From: Caballeronia terrestris
GTDB taxonomy: Bacteria; Pseudomonadota; Gammaproteobacteria; Burkholderiales; Burkholderiaceae
Direction: 5' to 3'
Assembly (NCBI RefSeq): GCF_001544515.1
Contig: NZ_FCOL02000001.1
Location: forward strand, 186,001-250,000
Length of the DNA: 64,000 nucleotides
This document shows positions 17,601 to 25,388 of the stretch, piece after piece. The translations under genes and the position numbers were made by a program. Below the pieces are notes generated by a model, which worked only from the letters and a program-made list of their open reading frames with translations, ran no database searches and was not told the DNA's origin. Numbering within the stretch: position 1 is the first letter of the stretch; each line of letters starts with the position of its first letter.

Positions 17601-19224
17601 TCCCGCGCAGGACCCCTACGTGAGCACGCCGTGGCCGATGTCGCAGGCAGCGCGCGACGCGCAGGCGAGCGCCTACGCGAACCCGGCGGCGGGCGGGATG
17701 CCGCTGCCCGCCTCGAATGCGAAGCGCTCGACGAGCAAGAAGCAGTCGTCGACGGCGCGCGCGGCGCAGGCGTCGAATCAGTACGGCGCGCCGCCGACTT
17801 ATCCGCAAGCGCCGTATCCGCAGCAGCAGCAGGCTTATGCGCAGCAACCGTATACGCCGCAGCCGCAGCAGTACGCGCCGCAACCGTACGCACAGCAGCA
17901 ACCGTACGCCCGCCAGCCCGCCTACGCGCAGCAGCAATACATCCCGCAACCGCCGGCCGGCTACGCGCAGCCGTACAACCCGACGCAGCCGCAAGCCGCA
18001 GCGGCCGGCGCGCAGCCATCGAGCGTCGCCGATGAACTCGCCCAGATCGAGCGCGAGCAGGCGAGCACGGTGTCGGGAGGGATCGTGTTCCGCAACCGCA
18101 ACGGCGAGGACGGCCTCTCGAACCTGACCGATATCGAAGCGCCGATCGAAGGCCGCATCAAGGCGGGCAACGGCCACATCGTTGTGCGCGCGACGCCCGT
18201 CACGCTCGACGCCGGCACCGCCGCCACCAACCAGCAGACGCTCGCGCGCTTTGGCTCGGGCCAGGCCGTGCTGACGGGCGTGCCCAACGCCGCCGGGCTC
18301 ACCAACACCTACGGCTCGCAGACGGCAACCGGCGTCGGCCTGTCGGTGGGATACGAGAACCGCAACATCAAGGGCGATGTCGGCTCGACGCCGCTCGGAT
18401 TCCGCGAAACGACGGTCGTCGGCGGGGTGCAGTATCAGAACGCCATCACCGACAAGGCGTCGTATTCCGTCGCCGTCGCGCGGCGCGCCGTCACCGACAG
18501 CCTGCTCTCCTACGCCGGCACGCGCGACCAGGGCGCGGGCCTCGAATGGGGCGGCGTGACGTCGAACGGCGCGCGCGCCGACCTCGGCTGGGACGACGGC
18601 ACGAGCGGCATCTACGTGAACGCGGCGTTCCAGTACCTCGAAGGCAACAACGTCGCGAGCAACAACGCGGTGAAGGGCGGCGGCGGCATCTACACGCGCG
18701 TCATCAAGGACGCCGACCAGACGCTGACGGTCGGCGCGAACACCACGCTGATGCACTACAACAAAAACCTGTCGTACTTCACGTACGGTCAGGGCGGCTA
18801 CTTCAGCCCGCAGCAGTACGTGATTCTCAACTTCCCGGTCGAGTACATGGGACGCTCGGGGCTCTTCACGTATGACCTGAAGGCGTCGATCGGCGTGCAG
18901 CATTACCGGCAGGACGCGTCGAACTATTTCCCGACCAACGGCGGCTATCAGGCCGCGGCGGCGCAGAGCGGCCTCACGCCCGATGCCGGCGCGGTCTATC
19001 CGTCGCAGAGCAAGACGGGCGTGTCGTACTCGCTCAACGCGACGGGCGAATACCAGCTCGCGCCGCAGCTCGCATTCGGCGCGACGGCGGCGTTCGGCAA
19101 CGCGTATCAGTATCGCGAGTGGCTGGCGGCCGTGTATTTCCGATACAGCTTCACGAAGCAGTCTGGCCTCTCGCCGTTCCCGCCGAATCCGCTCGTTTCG
19201 CCTTATCTCTCGCTGTCGAACTAA
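14623..19224 (+). CDS. bcsC: Cellulose export protein BcsC (TPR + outer-membrane barrel) with Q/P/Y-rich linker
   Basis: 1533 residues from the ATG at 14623, chosen because it overlaps the bcsZ stop and gives a signal peptide ending near VCAQA. TPR repeats occupy about residues 30-860 (for example DPRGAEAAYRMALRRQADNPD) and would scaffold the periplasmic complex. The C-terminal BCSC domain (about 1150-1533) is the 16-strand-type barrel that exports cellulose, ending with an aromatic strand. Between them, about residues 880-1130 form an unusually long low-complexity stretch of Gln, Pro, Tyr and Ala (repeating PYPQQQQ/YAQQPY units). Typical BcsC proteins are about 1150-1350 residues, so the linker explains the excess. 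A terminator follows. Confidence 0.93.
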   Translation: MLIRAKKRVIALSLATAFAAQAPGIVCAQAAADPLNVLIDQGKYWQSHKRGDLAEQAWQKVLRIDPKQPDALFGMGMVLADRKDGSGAQQYLARLREVAPNYPSIDDLGRRLGETSSRDQTVNDARRLAQSGQSASAVQEYKRAIEGKPATPALQLEYYQALAATPQGWDEARRGLEQLARQNADDPRYTLAYAQHLTYRDTTRRDGIARLAQLSNDSTVGAAAKKSWRQALLWLGARASDAPLYQAYLQTSPDDAAVKARFDSMVQQDKAARERSQADAAVDARGRTVAEGFTALDRGDLVTARAKFSSVLASNPNDGDALGGMGVASLKQERFAEARTYLERASRAGNPARWKDALTSATYWTYTSEAIGARSNGDNAKAKALLERAIAVNPSDVTAQTLLGETLLASGDPRGAEAAYRMALRRQADNPDAIRGLVGALAAQGRGDEALEFANRLNAEQQSKAGGINKLRGEAQAAQARAAEARGDLGSARSLFEDALLNNPDDPWLRLDLARIYVRQGAVANARSMMDGLLAAHPDMTDALYASALLSAETQDWSAGLVQLERIPAAQRTAAMTTLQHRLWVHQQADLAVRLARGGQRQQAFATLQAAEPVAYGSPELIGAVASGYLAAGDQGRALSLVRNAMAAAPSDAGLLLQYAGILSSTRQDAELGSVMRRLASMQLTPQQRTDFGNLNLGIVIRQADAVRLRGDLAAAYDVISPWLAAMPDNADLQAALARLYTSAGDDASALRCYRQALTRRPDDLDLQVAAIPAAAGAKDFRYAETLANQALQTAPGDPAVLAAVGRMYRAEGKLSLAAQYLQRSLIAANTPLAPSARPVAGAPSNVPRGWETAMQRIGTTPLPGTNPFEGKTAVDTATNASPAPFQPTTSPTQAVPNYLPPSQPAPYVAPYVAPYGAPGAPSGVPRPVAASGGYGADTYGSGQSGAPAAAPLQPYPGQDAQQYQPAYPQQQQAQPYQPGYPQQQYQQAPAPYPAQDPYVSTPWPMSQAARDAQASAYANPAAGGMPLPASNAKRSTSKKQSSTARAAQASNQYGAPPTYPQAPYPQQQQAYAQQPYTPQPQQYAPQPYAQQQPYARQPAYAQQQYIPQPPAGYAQPYNPTQPQAAAAGAQPSSVADELAQIEREQASTVSGGIVFRNRNGEDGLSNLTDIEAPIEGRIKAGNGHIVVRATPVTLDAGTAATNQQTLARFGSGQAVLTGVPNAAGLTNTYGSQTATGVGLSVGYENRNIKGDVGSTPLGFRETTVVGGVQYQNAITDKASYSVAVARRAVTDSLLSYAGTRDQGAGLEWGGVTSNGARADLGWDDGTSGIYVNAAFQYLEGNNVASNNAVKGGGGIYTRVIKDADQTLTVGANTTLMHYNKNLSYFTYGQGGYFSPQQYVILNFPVEYMGRSGLFTYDLKASIGVQHYRQDASNYFPTNGGYQAAAAQSGLTPDAGAVYPSQSKTGVSYSLNATGEYQLAPQLAFGATAAFGNAYQYREWLAAVYFRYSFTKQSGLSPFPPNPLVSPYLSLSN

Positions 19225-19260
19225 AAGCGAACTAAAGCGCACTAATAGCGAACAGCATCG

Positions 19261-19286
19261 AACAGCCGGGTCCGCCCGGCTGTTTT
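19261..19286 (+). terminator. Rho-independent terminator of the bcs operon
   Basis: CAGCCGGG (19263-19270), loop TCCG, CCCGGCTG (19275-19282), then TTTT. It lies 38 bp after the bcsC stop. Confidence 0.9.
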
Positions 19287-19379
19287 CATTTGGCAGCGCC
19301 GTCGCCATATCAAAAACGGTATCGGCATCGCGATTTAAAGGATTGGACCGTCATGCGCGGCGGGGCTAATCTCCGGATT

Positions 19380-19423
19380 GGTACGAGCCTTGACGACCGC
19401 GACCCCTTAATCGCGGCGGTACC
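19380..19423 (+). promoter_or_regulatory. Leader hairpin upstream of ytfQ-like gene
   Basis: Outer arms GGTAC (19380-19384) and GTACC (19419-19423), with inner arms CCGCGA (19397-19402) and TCGCGG (19411-19416), form a two-part stem ending 21 bp before the ytfQ-type start. It could be an operator or an mRNA leader structure. No known motif is recognised. Confidence 0.35.
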
Positions 19424-19444
19424 GACAACACAACGGAGACAGCC

Positions 19445-20413
19445 ATGACACTTTCACGACGCGACGCGCTCGCCGCGCTGCTCGGTTCCGCGTTCGCCCT
19501 GACATTCGGCCCGTTGGCCCACGCCGAGGACAAGAAAATCACGCTCGGGTTCGCGCAGGTCGGCGCGGAAAGCGCCTGGCGCACGGCCAACACCGTGTCC
19601 GTCAAAAGCGCCGCCACCGAGGCCGGCATCAACCTGAAATTCTCCGACGCCCAGCAGAAGCAGGAAAACCAGATCAAGGCGATCCGCTCGTATATCGCGC
19701 AGAAAGTCGATGTGATCGCGTTCTCGCCGGTCGTCGAATCGGGCTGGGAACCGGTGCTGCTCGAAGCGAAGAACGCAAAGATCCCGGTGATCCTGACCGA
19801 CCGCAACATCGACGTGAAGGACAAGTCGCTCTACGTGACGATGATCGGCTCCGATTTCCTCGAAGAAGGCCGCCGCGCGGGCAAATGGCTCGAAGAACGT
19901 TACAAGAACGAACCCGGCCCGATCAACATCGCGGAATTGCAGGGCACGGTCGGCTCCGCGCCCGCGAACGACCGGCGCGCGGGCCTGCTCGAAGTGATCA
20001 AGAACGATCCCAAGTTCAAGGTGATCGCGTCGCAAAGCGGCGATTTCACGCTCGCGGGCGGCAAGCAGGTGATGGAAGCGTTTGTGAAGACCTACGGCAA
20101 GAAGATCAACGTGGTCTACGCGCACAACGACGACATGGCGCTCGGCGCGATCCAGGCGATGGAGGAAGCCGGCTGGAAGCCGGGCAAGGACGTGAGCGTC
20201 GTCTCCTTCGATGCGACCAAGGGCGGCTTCCAGGCGATGGTCGCGGGCAAGATCAACGTCGACGTGGAGTGCAGCCCGCTGCTCGGCCCGCAACTGATGA
20301 CGGCGGTCAAGGACGTGGTCGCGGGCAAGCAGTTGCCGAAGCGCATCGTGACCGAGGAAACCGTGTTCCCGATGAGCGTCGCCGCCGAAGTCATGCCGAC
20401 CCGCAAGTACTGA
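19445..20413 (+). CDS. ytfQ: Sugar ABC transporter binding protein, YtfQ-like
   Basis: 322-residue periplasmic ribose-binding-protein-family receptor. A twin-Arg-containing signal region (MTLSRRDALAALLGSAFALT) with cleavage near AHAED precedes the domain. Strong resemblance to E. coli YtfQ is visible in GFAQVGAESAWR, DAQQKQENQIKA, SPVVESGWEPVL, DRNIDVKDKSLY, AELQGTVG and YAHNDDMALGAIQAM, including ligand-contacting residues. E. coli YtfQ binds galactofuranose, so that is the best ligand guess. First gene of ytfQRT-yjfF, with a good SD (ACGGAGA). The RR pair may make this a Tat rather than Sec substrate. Confidence 0.9.
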   Translation: MTLSRRDALAALLGSAFALTFGPLAHAEDKKITLGFAQVGAESAWRTANTVSVKSAATEAGINLKFSDAQQKQENQIKAIRSYIAQKVDVIAFSPVVESGWEPVLLEAKNAKIPVILTDRNIDVKDKSLYVTMIGSDFLEEGRRAGKWLEERYKNEPGPINIAELQGTVGSAPANDRRAGLLEVIKNDPKFKVIASQSGDFTLAGGKQVMEAFVKTYGKKINVVYAHNDDMALGAIQAMEEAGWKPGKDVSVVSFDATKGGFQAMVAGKINVDVECSPLLGPQLMTAVKDVVAGKQLPKRIVTEETVFPMSVAAEVMPTRKY

Positions 20414-20418
20414 GCAAC

Positions 20419-20452
20419 CGCTTGAGACCGTCGCGCGCGGCGGTCTTGAGCG
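20419..20452 (+). other. Intercistronic stem-loop after ytfQ-like gene
   Basis: CGCTTGAGACCG (20419-20430) pairs with CGGTCTTGAGCG (20441-20452), with a short internal mismatch and a GC-rich loop. It starts 6 bp after the binding-protein stop. There is no T-run, so mRNA stabilisation or partial attenuation is more likely than termination. Confidence 0.6.
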
Positions 20453-20469
20453 CTTCTTGCTGGAGGAAC

Positions 20470-21984
20470 ATGACCGCTTCCCCGATCCTCGAAACCATCG
20501 GCCTGGATAAGACTTTTCCGGGCGTCAAGGCGCTCCTCAAGGTCGATTTCCGGCTCTACCCCGGCGAAATTCACACGCTGATGGGGCAAAACGGCGCCGG
20601 CAAATCGACGCTCATCAACGTGCTGACCGGCGTCCACGCGCCCGATGCCGGCGAAATCCTGCTCGGCGGCGAGCGCGTTTCCTTCTCGACGCCGCTCGAA
20701 GCCGAAGCCGCCGGCATCCGCACGTTGTATCAGGAAGTGAATCTGTGTCCGAACCTCTCAGTGGCGGAGAACGTGTTCGCGGGGCGGCAGCCGAAGCGGC
20801 GAGGCGCGATCGACTGGAACCTGATTCACGAGCGCGCGGCGGATGCGCTCGCGCGTCTGAACGTGTCGCTCGACGTGACGAAATCGCTCGATACCTATCC
20901 GATCGCCGTGCAGCAGATGGTGGCGATCGCCCGGGCGCTCTCGGTCGATGCGCGCGTGCTGATCCTCGACGAACCCACTTCGAGCCTCGACGACGGCGAA
21001 GTCACGCGTCTCTTCGACGTGTTGCGCAAGCTGAAGCAATCGGGCATCGCGATCCTGTTCGTCACCCATTTTCTGGAGCAGACCTACGCTATCTCCGACC
21101 GCATCACCGTGATGCGCAACGGTGAGCGCGAAGGCGAATATCTCGCGAAGGATTTGCCGGTCGAATTGCTCGTCTCGAAAATGGTCGGCCATGAGCGGAT
21201 GACGGAGCGTCTGAAACGCGCCGCGTCCGAGCCGCCCGCGCAGAAAAGCGCGGTGCCGCCGTTCGTGGAGATGCGCGGCGTCGGGCGGCGCGGCGTGATG
21301 AATCCCGTCGATATCGACGTGCAGCCCGGCCAGATCCTCGGCCTCGCGGGCCTGCTTGGCTCGGGGCGCACGGAGACGGCGCGCCTGCTTTTCGGTGCGG
21401 AGCGCGCCGACGCGGGCACGATGACTATCGGCGGCAAGCCCGCGAAGCTGCATTCGCCGCGCGACGCGGTGCGCCACGGCGTCGGTTATTGCCCGGAAGA
21501 CCGCAAGAAGGAAGGGATCGTCGCGGATCTTTCCATTCGCGAGAACATTATTCTGGCGTTGCAGGCCCGACGCGGCGTGTGGCGCTTCATCGGCCGGGCG
21601 AAACAGCGCCAGATCGCGGACGATTACATCGAACGCCTCGGCATCAAGGCGCGCGACGCCGAGCAACCGATCGGGCTTCTCTCCGGCGGTAACCAGCAGA
21701 AGGTGCTGCTCGCGCGCTGGCTCGCGACCGAGCCGAAAATGCTGATCCTTGACGAACCGACGCGCGGCATCGACGTCGCCGCGAAATTCGAGATCATGGA
21801 CCGCGTGCTGGCGCTCTGCGCGAAAGGGCTCGGGATTCTGTTCATTTCTTCAGAGGTGAGCGAGGTCGTGCGCGTGAGCCACCGGATCGCCGTGCTGCGC
21901 GACCGGCGCAAGGTCGCGGAGGTGGCGGGCAACGCGGCATCGGAGGATCAGGTGTATCGGCTGATCGCGGGGGGCAGCGAATGA
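20470..21984 (+). CDS. ytfR: Sugar ABC transporter ATP-binding protein, YtfR-like (two ABC domains)
   Basis: 504-residue tandem ATPase of the ribose/galactofuranose class. Domain 1 carries Walker A GQNGAGKST and Walker B VLILDEPTSSLD. Domain 2 starts near residue 255 and has a degenerate Walker A (GLLGSGRTE), signature LLSGGNQQK and LILDEPTRGID. That asymmetry is normal for RbsA/MglA/YtfR proteins. GGAGGAAC lies directly upstream of the ATG. The stop overlaps the permease start (ATGA). Confidence 0.94.
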   Translation: MTASPILETIGLDKTFPGVKALLKVDFRLYPGEIHTLMGQNGAGKSTLINVLTGVHAPDAGEILLGGERVSFSTPLEAEAAGIRTLYQEVNLCPNLSVAENVFAGRQPKRRGAIDWNLIHERAADALARLNVSLDVTKSLDTYPIAVQQMVAIARALSVDARVLILDEPTSSLDDGEVTRLFDVLRKLKQSGIAILFVTHFLEQTYAISDRITVMRNGEREGEYLAKDLPVELLVSKMVGHERMTERLKRAASEPPAQKSAVPPFVEMRGVGRRGVMNPVDIDVQPGQILGLAGLLGSGRTETARLLFGAERADAGTMTIGGKPAKLHSPRDAVRHGVGYCPEDRKKEGIVADLSIRENIILALQARRGVWRFIGRAKQRQIADDYIERLGIKARDAEQPIGLLSGGNQQKVLLARWLATEPKMLILDEPTRGIDVAAKFEIMDRVLALCAKGLGILFISSEVSEVVRVSHRIAVLRDRRKVAEVAGNAASEDQVYRLIAGGSE

Positions 21985-23018
21985 ACTGGATCAAAGCCGG
22001 TTTGCAGCATCAGCTTCTGTGGCCGTTGCTCACGCTCGTCGCGCTGTGCGGGCTCGATCTCGCGCACAACCCCGCGTTTCTCTCCGTCACGCTGCTCGAC
22101 GGCCACCTGTTCGGCGCGCCGATCGACATTCTGAATCGCGCCGCGCCGCTCGTGCTCGTGTCGCTCGGCATGACGCTCGTGATCGCGACACGCGGCATCG
22201 ATATTTCCGTGGGCGCCGTCGTGGCAATTGCGGGCGCGGCCGCCGCGACGATTCTCGCCGACGATCCTTCGCGCGTCGGCCTCGCGTTGGTTGCGGCGCT
22301 CACGGTCGGCGTGCTGGCGGGCATGTGGAACGGCTTGCTGGTCGCGTTCGTCGGCATGCAGCCGATCATCGCGACGCTGATCCTGATGGTCGCCGGACGC
22401 GGCGTCGCGCAACTGCTGACCGGCGGTCAGATCATTCCGATCGGCGCACCGGGCTATCTCGTCGTCGGCGGTGGCTATCTGGCGCGCGTGCCGTGCTCGG
22501 TGTGGGTCGCCGTGGGCGCGCTCGCGGTCACAGCGCTCCTGATGAACCGCACGGCGCTCGGGCTGTTCATCCGCGCGATCGGCGTGAATCCGGTGGCGAC
22601 GCGCCTGGTCGGCCTGCGTTCGAGCGCGATCGTGTTCGGCGTCTACACGTTTTCCGGACTGACGGCGGCGCTCGCGGGCATCCTGATCAGCTCGAACGTG
22701 CGCAGCGCCGATGGCAACAACGCGGGACTGCTCCTCGAACTCGATGCGATCCTCGCCGTGACGCTCGGCGGCACGTCGCTGCTCGGCGGGCGCTTCAGCC
22801 TTGCGGGCACGGTGCTCGGCGCGCTCATCATCCAGACGCTGACCTACACGACCTATTCCATCGGCGTGCCGCCCGAGGCGACGCTCGTCGTGAAGGCGGC
22901 CGTGGTGCTGGTGGTCAGCGTGATCCAGTCCGCGACCGCGCGGTCCGTACTCGTGCGCCAGTTCAAGCGCGCGTTGCCGTTCGCCAACCGGAAGCCCGCC
23001 GCCGAGGCCGCCCGATGA
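21981..23018 (+). CDS. ytfT: Sugar ABC transporter permease, YtfT-like
   Basis: 345-residue BPD_transp_2 permease with about eight to ten hydrophobic segments. The conserved GMTLVIATRGIDISVGAVVA block is typical of RbsC/YtfT, followed by GLLVAFVGMQPIIATL and GGTSLLGGRFSLAGT. ATGA overlaps occur with both neighbours, so the two permeases and the ATPase are translationally coupled. It probably pairs with the next permease as a heterodimer. Confidence 0.93.
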   Translation: MNWIKAGLQHQLLWPLLTLVALCGLDLAHNPAFLSVTLLDGHLFGAPIDILNRAAPLVLVSLGMTLVIATRGIDISVGAVVAIAGAAAATILADDPSRVGLALVAALTVGVLAGMWNGLLVAFVGMQPIIATLILMVAGRGVAQLLTGGQIIPIGAPGYLVVGGGYLARVPCSVWVAVGALAVTALLMNRTALGLFIRAIGVNPVATRLVGLRSSAIVFGVYTFSGLTAALAGILISSNVRSADGNNAGLLLELDAILAVTLGGTSLLGGRFSLAGTVLGALIIQTLTYTTYSIGVPPEATLVVKAAVVLVVSVIQSATARSVLVRQFKRALPFANRKPAAEAAR

Positions 23019-24103
23019 GAAACCTGCTCGAACGCCTGATCGATCCGCGCACGCTGCCGATCGTCGTCACCGTCGTGCTGTTCGCCGTGCTGTTCGGCTT
23101 CGGCTCGGTGATGTACACCGGTTTCTTCTCGCTGCAGGTTCTGCTCGGACTGCTCGTCGACAACGCGTTTTTGCTGATCGTTGCGATCGGCATGACGTTC
23201 GTGATCGTGTCGGGCGGGATCGATTTGTCGGTCGGCTCGGTCGTCGCGCTGACGACGATCCTTGCCGCCGTCTTCGCCGAGCACTTCCACTGGCCGGTGT
23301 GGGTCATCGTGCCGCTCGTGCTCGCGGCGGGCACGCTCTACGGCGCGGCGATGGGCGCGCTGATCCACTTCTTCCGGTTGCAACCGTTCATCGTGACGCT
23401 CGCGGGCATGTTCCTCGCGCGCGGCGCGTGCTTCCTCATCACGACGCAGTCGATCACGATCAACGATCCCGCTTTTCATGCGATTTCGGGGTATCACCTG
23501 CAAGTGGGCAGCGGCTCGCTGACGGCGGGGTCGCTGATCGCCCTCGCGACGCTCGTCGTGGCGATTTTCGTCGCGCACTTCACGCGCTTCGGGCGCAACG
23601 TCTACGCGATCGGCGGCAACGAGCGTTCCGCGTTGCTGATGGGCTTGCCGGTCGCGCGCACGAAGGTCGGCGTGTATGCGCTTTCCGGGTTCTGCTCGGC
23701 GTTGGGCGGGCTCGTGTTCACGTTGTACGTGCTCTCGGGCTACGGCTTGCAGGGACAAGGCATGGAACTCGATGCGATCGCCGCGACCGTGATCGGCGGG
23801 ACGCTGCTCACGGGCGGTGTGGGGTATGTGATCGGATCGGTGTTCGGCGTCGGTATCCTCGGGACGATTCAGACGCTCATCACCTTCGACGGCACGCTCA
23901 GCTCGTGGTGGACGCGCATCGTGATCGGCGCGCTTTTATGTGCGTTTTGCCTGCTGCAACGCGTGATCGAACGGCACGCGGCGAGGCGCAAGTCGGGCGG
24001 CACGGGGATGAAGGAGCGCGTGAAAGCGAACGGGCGCCGCCGCGCCGCCCCACGGGACGATGAACCACGCGCCGATTCGGTCGCGATGACGCCGCGTAGC
24101 TGA
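23015..24103 (+). CDS. yjfF: Sugar ABC transporter permease, YjfF-like, with repeat-derived C-terminal tail
   Basis: 362-residue BPD_transp_2 permease with the family block GMTFVIVSGGIDLSVGSVVAL and GGTLLTGGVGYVIGSVFG. E. coli YjfF is about 331 residues. The additional C-terminal part (about residues 337-362, Arg/Ala/Pro-rich) is encoded by the first unit of a degenerate 109-bp tandem repeat that continues past the stop codon. The tail is therefore probably recent and non-essential. Last gene of the sugar importer; no terminator seen. Confidence 0.9.
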   Translation: MRNLLERLIDPRTLPIVVTVVLFAVLFGFGSVMYTGFFSLQVLLGLLVDNAFLLIVAIGMTFVIVSGGIDLSVGSVVALTTILAAVFAEHFHWPVWVIVPLVLAAGTLYGAAMGALIHFFRLQPFIVTLAGMFLARGACFLITTQSITINDPAFHAISGYHLQVGSGSLTAGSLIALATLVVAIFVAHFTRFGRNVYAIGGNERSALLMGLPVARTKVGVYALSGFCSALGGLVFTLYVLSGYGLQGQGMELDAIAATVIGGTLLTGGVGYVIGSVFGVGILGTIQTLITFDGTLSSWWTRIVIGALLCAFCLLQRVIERHAARRKSGGTGMKERVKANGRRRAAPRDDEPRADSVAMTPRS

Positions 24104-24345
24104 CGCGGCTTGCGGTGGCATCGGAAGGGTAAAGGCGAACGGACGGCGGCGGTCGGCCACGCGCGGCGATGAACCGCGCGCCGATTCGGTCGCGACGCCG
24201 CCTCGTAGCTGACACGGCTTGCGGTGGCATCGGAAGAGTGGGGGCGCAGAAGCGGCGCTGGTCCGCCGCGAACTGTTCGATCGCGATGACGCCCCGTCGT
24301 TGAAGGGCGCATCGTTCAAGCCGCTCGTGCCGACGAACCGCGCGT
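24023..24345 (+). repeat. Degenerate tandem repeat, about 109-bp unit
   Basis: Unit 1 (about 24023-24131) and unit 2 (about 24132-24240) align over their length at a 109-bp offset: GATGAACC at 24059 and 24168, TGCGGTGGCATCGGAAG in both. Weaker third and fourth units are marked by TCGCGATGACGCC (24281) and GACGAACCGCGCG (24332). The array begins inside the yjfF 3' end and fills most of the gap to mntP. No terminal inverted repeats or transposase are present. Confidence 0.8.
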
Positions 24346-24419
24346 GAATTCCGACGTGGCGACGCTTGGCGGCATCGTTCCAGCGGCTCGCGCGCGGACA
24401 ACAACTCGAGCCGCCTCGT

Positions 24420-24989
24420 TCACCGCATGACGCCCAGATGCTCGGCCAGAATCACCGAGCCAATCACGATCAGAATGACCCCGCCGCCGATCTCCGCGCG
24501 TTTCCCCACCACCGCGCCCAAAAACCGACCGACCATCACGCCCAGCGTGACCATCACCATCGTCGCGAGGCCGATGGTCGCAGCGGTCGAAAGGATGTTC
24601 ACGTCGATGAAAGCGAGGCCCGCGCCGACGGCCATCGCATCGAGACTCGTGGCGAAGCCGGTCAGCGCGAGCAGCCACAGCGAGTGGCGTTCCGGTTTTT
24701 GCGTCTCTGGCTCGGGCGTGCCGAAGCCCGAGCGGATCATCCGCAAGCCGAGCAGCGTGAGCAGGCCGAATGCGATCCAGTGATCCCACGACTCGACGTA
24801 AGGTGCGGCCGCGCGACCGAGCGCCCAGCCGACGAGCGGCGTCGATGCCTCGATGATCCCGAAGATGAGCCCCGTCCTGAGCGCCTCGCGCAGATGTGGA
24901 CGATGGAGGGCCGCGCCCTTTCCGACGGCGGCGGCGAAGGCATCCGTCGACATGGCGACGGCGAGCAAAAGCGTGGAAGCGATATTCAT
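24420..24989 (-). CDS. mntP: Manganese exporter MntP
   Basis: 189-residue inner-membrane Mn(II) efflux pump made of two related halves with six membrane helices. The conserved acidic sites are seen in [13 protein letters not shown] (residues 13-25) and [14 protein letters not shown] (about 113-126), the repeat hallmark of the family. It removes excess Mn. The gene is preceded by a yybP-ykoY riboswitch on the same strand, which fits Mn-induced expression. Length and topology are normal. Confidence 0.95.
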   Translation of the reverse strand: MNIASTLLLAVAMSTDAFAAAVGKGAALHRPHLREALRTGLIFGIIEASTPLVGWALGRAAAPYVESWDHWIAFGLLTLLGLRMIRSGFGTPEPETQKPERHSLWLLALTGFATSLDAMAVGAGLAFIDVNILSTAATIGLATMVMVTLGVMVGRFLGAVVGKRAEIGGGVILIVIGSVILAEHLGVMR

Positions 24990-25002
24990 GGAGTAGCGTT
25001 CT

Positions 25003-25180
25003 GGCCGGGCATGACGAACGACATGCCGCGCGCCCGGCCGGGTCGCGCTGACATGTCGATGGTCTTGCCAACCTGAAAGGGCTGATGGCTGCTCATACCA
25101 CGGTCGATGTGACCAAGTGTGTTGACATGAGCGCTTCCGTTAAACAGAAGCCGGCTACTCCCCAAAGACAGACGTGAGCG
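25003..25180 (-). promoter_or_regulatory. yybP-ykoY manganese riboswitch upstream of mntP
   Basis: Read on the minus strand, the leader contains GGGGAGTAGCC (25163-25153), then CATGTCAACACACTTGG (about 25124-25108), and CAGGTTGGCAAGACC further on. These are hallmark segments of the yybP-ykoY Mn aptamer as found before E. coli mntP. After the aptamer an expression-platform hairpin GGCCGGGC...GCCCGGCC (25039-25003) ends 14 bp before the mntP ATG and could sequester or release the start region. Exact aptamer ends are estimated. Confidence 0.88.
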
Positions 25181-25280
25181 TACCACACCTGAAAGCTTGG
25201 TGTAATAATTCATGCTTCTCGCAAAATCTAACCAAATCCCCTGCTTTATTACACATTCTTGCAAATAATTTCCACGCGTG

Positions 25281-25301
25281 TAATGATAGTGATTCGCATT
25301 A
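25281..25301 (+). promoter_or_regulatory. Putative Fur box
   Basis: TAATGATAGTGATTCGCATTA is an AT-rich imperfect palindrome close to the 19-bp Fur consensus. It is placed about 90 bp upstream of the siderophore-receptor start, in the AT-rich promoter region. Repression by Fe-Fur is inferred. Confidence 0.65.
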
Positions 25302-25388
25302 ACTAACGAGAAACGCTGTTGTCTGGAATTTCCATTGCATCCAGCGACGACTTCTCTCGCCTGCAAAATCACAGGATCGGGGATTCAC

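Noticed and set aside
15376..19308. A 1310-codon open frame on the minus strand opposite bcsC
   Set aside because: Antisense shadow of bcsC with Arg/Leu-rich low-complexity translation and no family resemblance; the plus strand has intact TPR and barrel domains.
24023..24345. The same block considered as a CRISPR array
   Set aside because: Units are about 109 bp, adjoining and degenerate, with no short constant repeat alternating with unique spacers and no cas genes.
24104..24419. Repeat block taken as an insertion sequence remnant
   Set aside because: No transposase frame, terminal inverted repeats or target duplication; a tandem repeat explains it.
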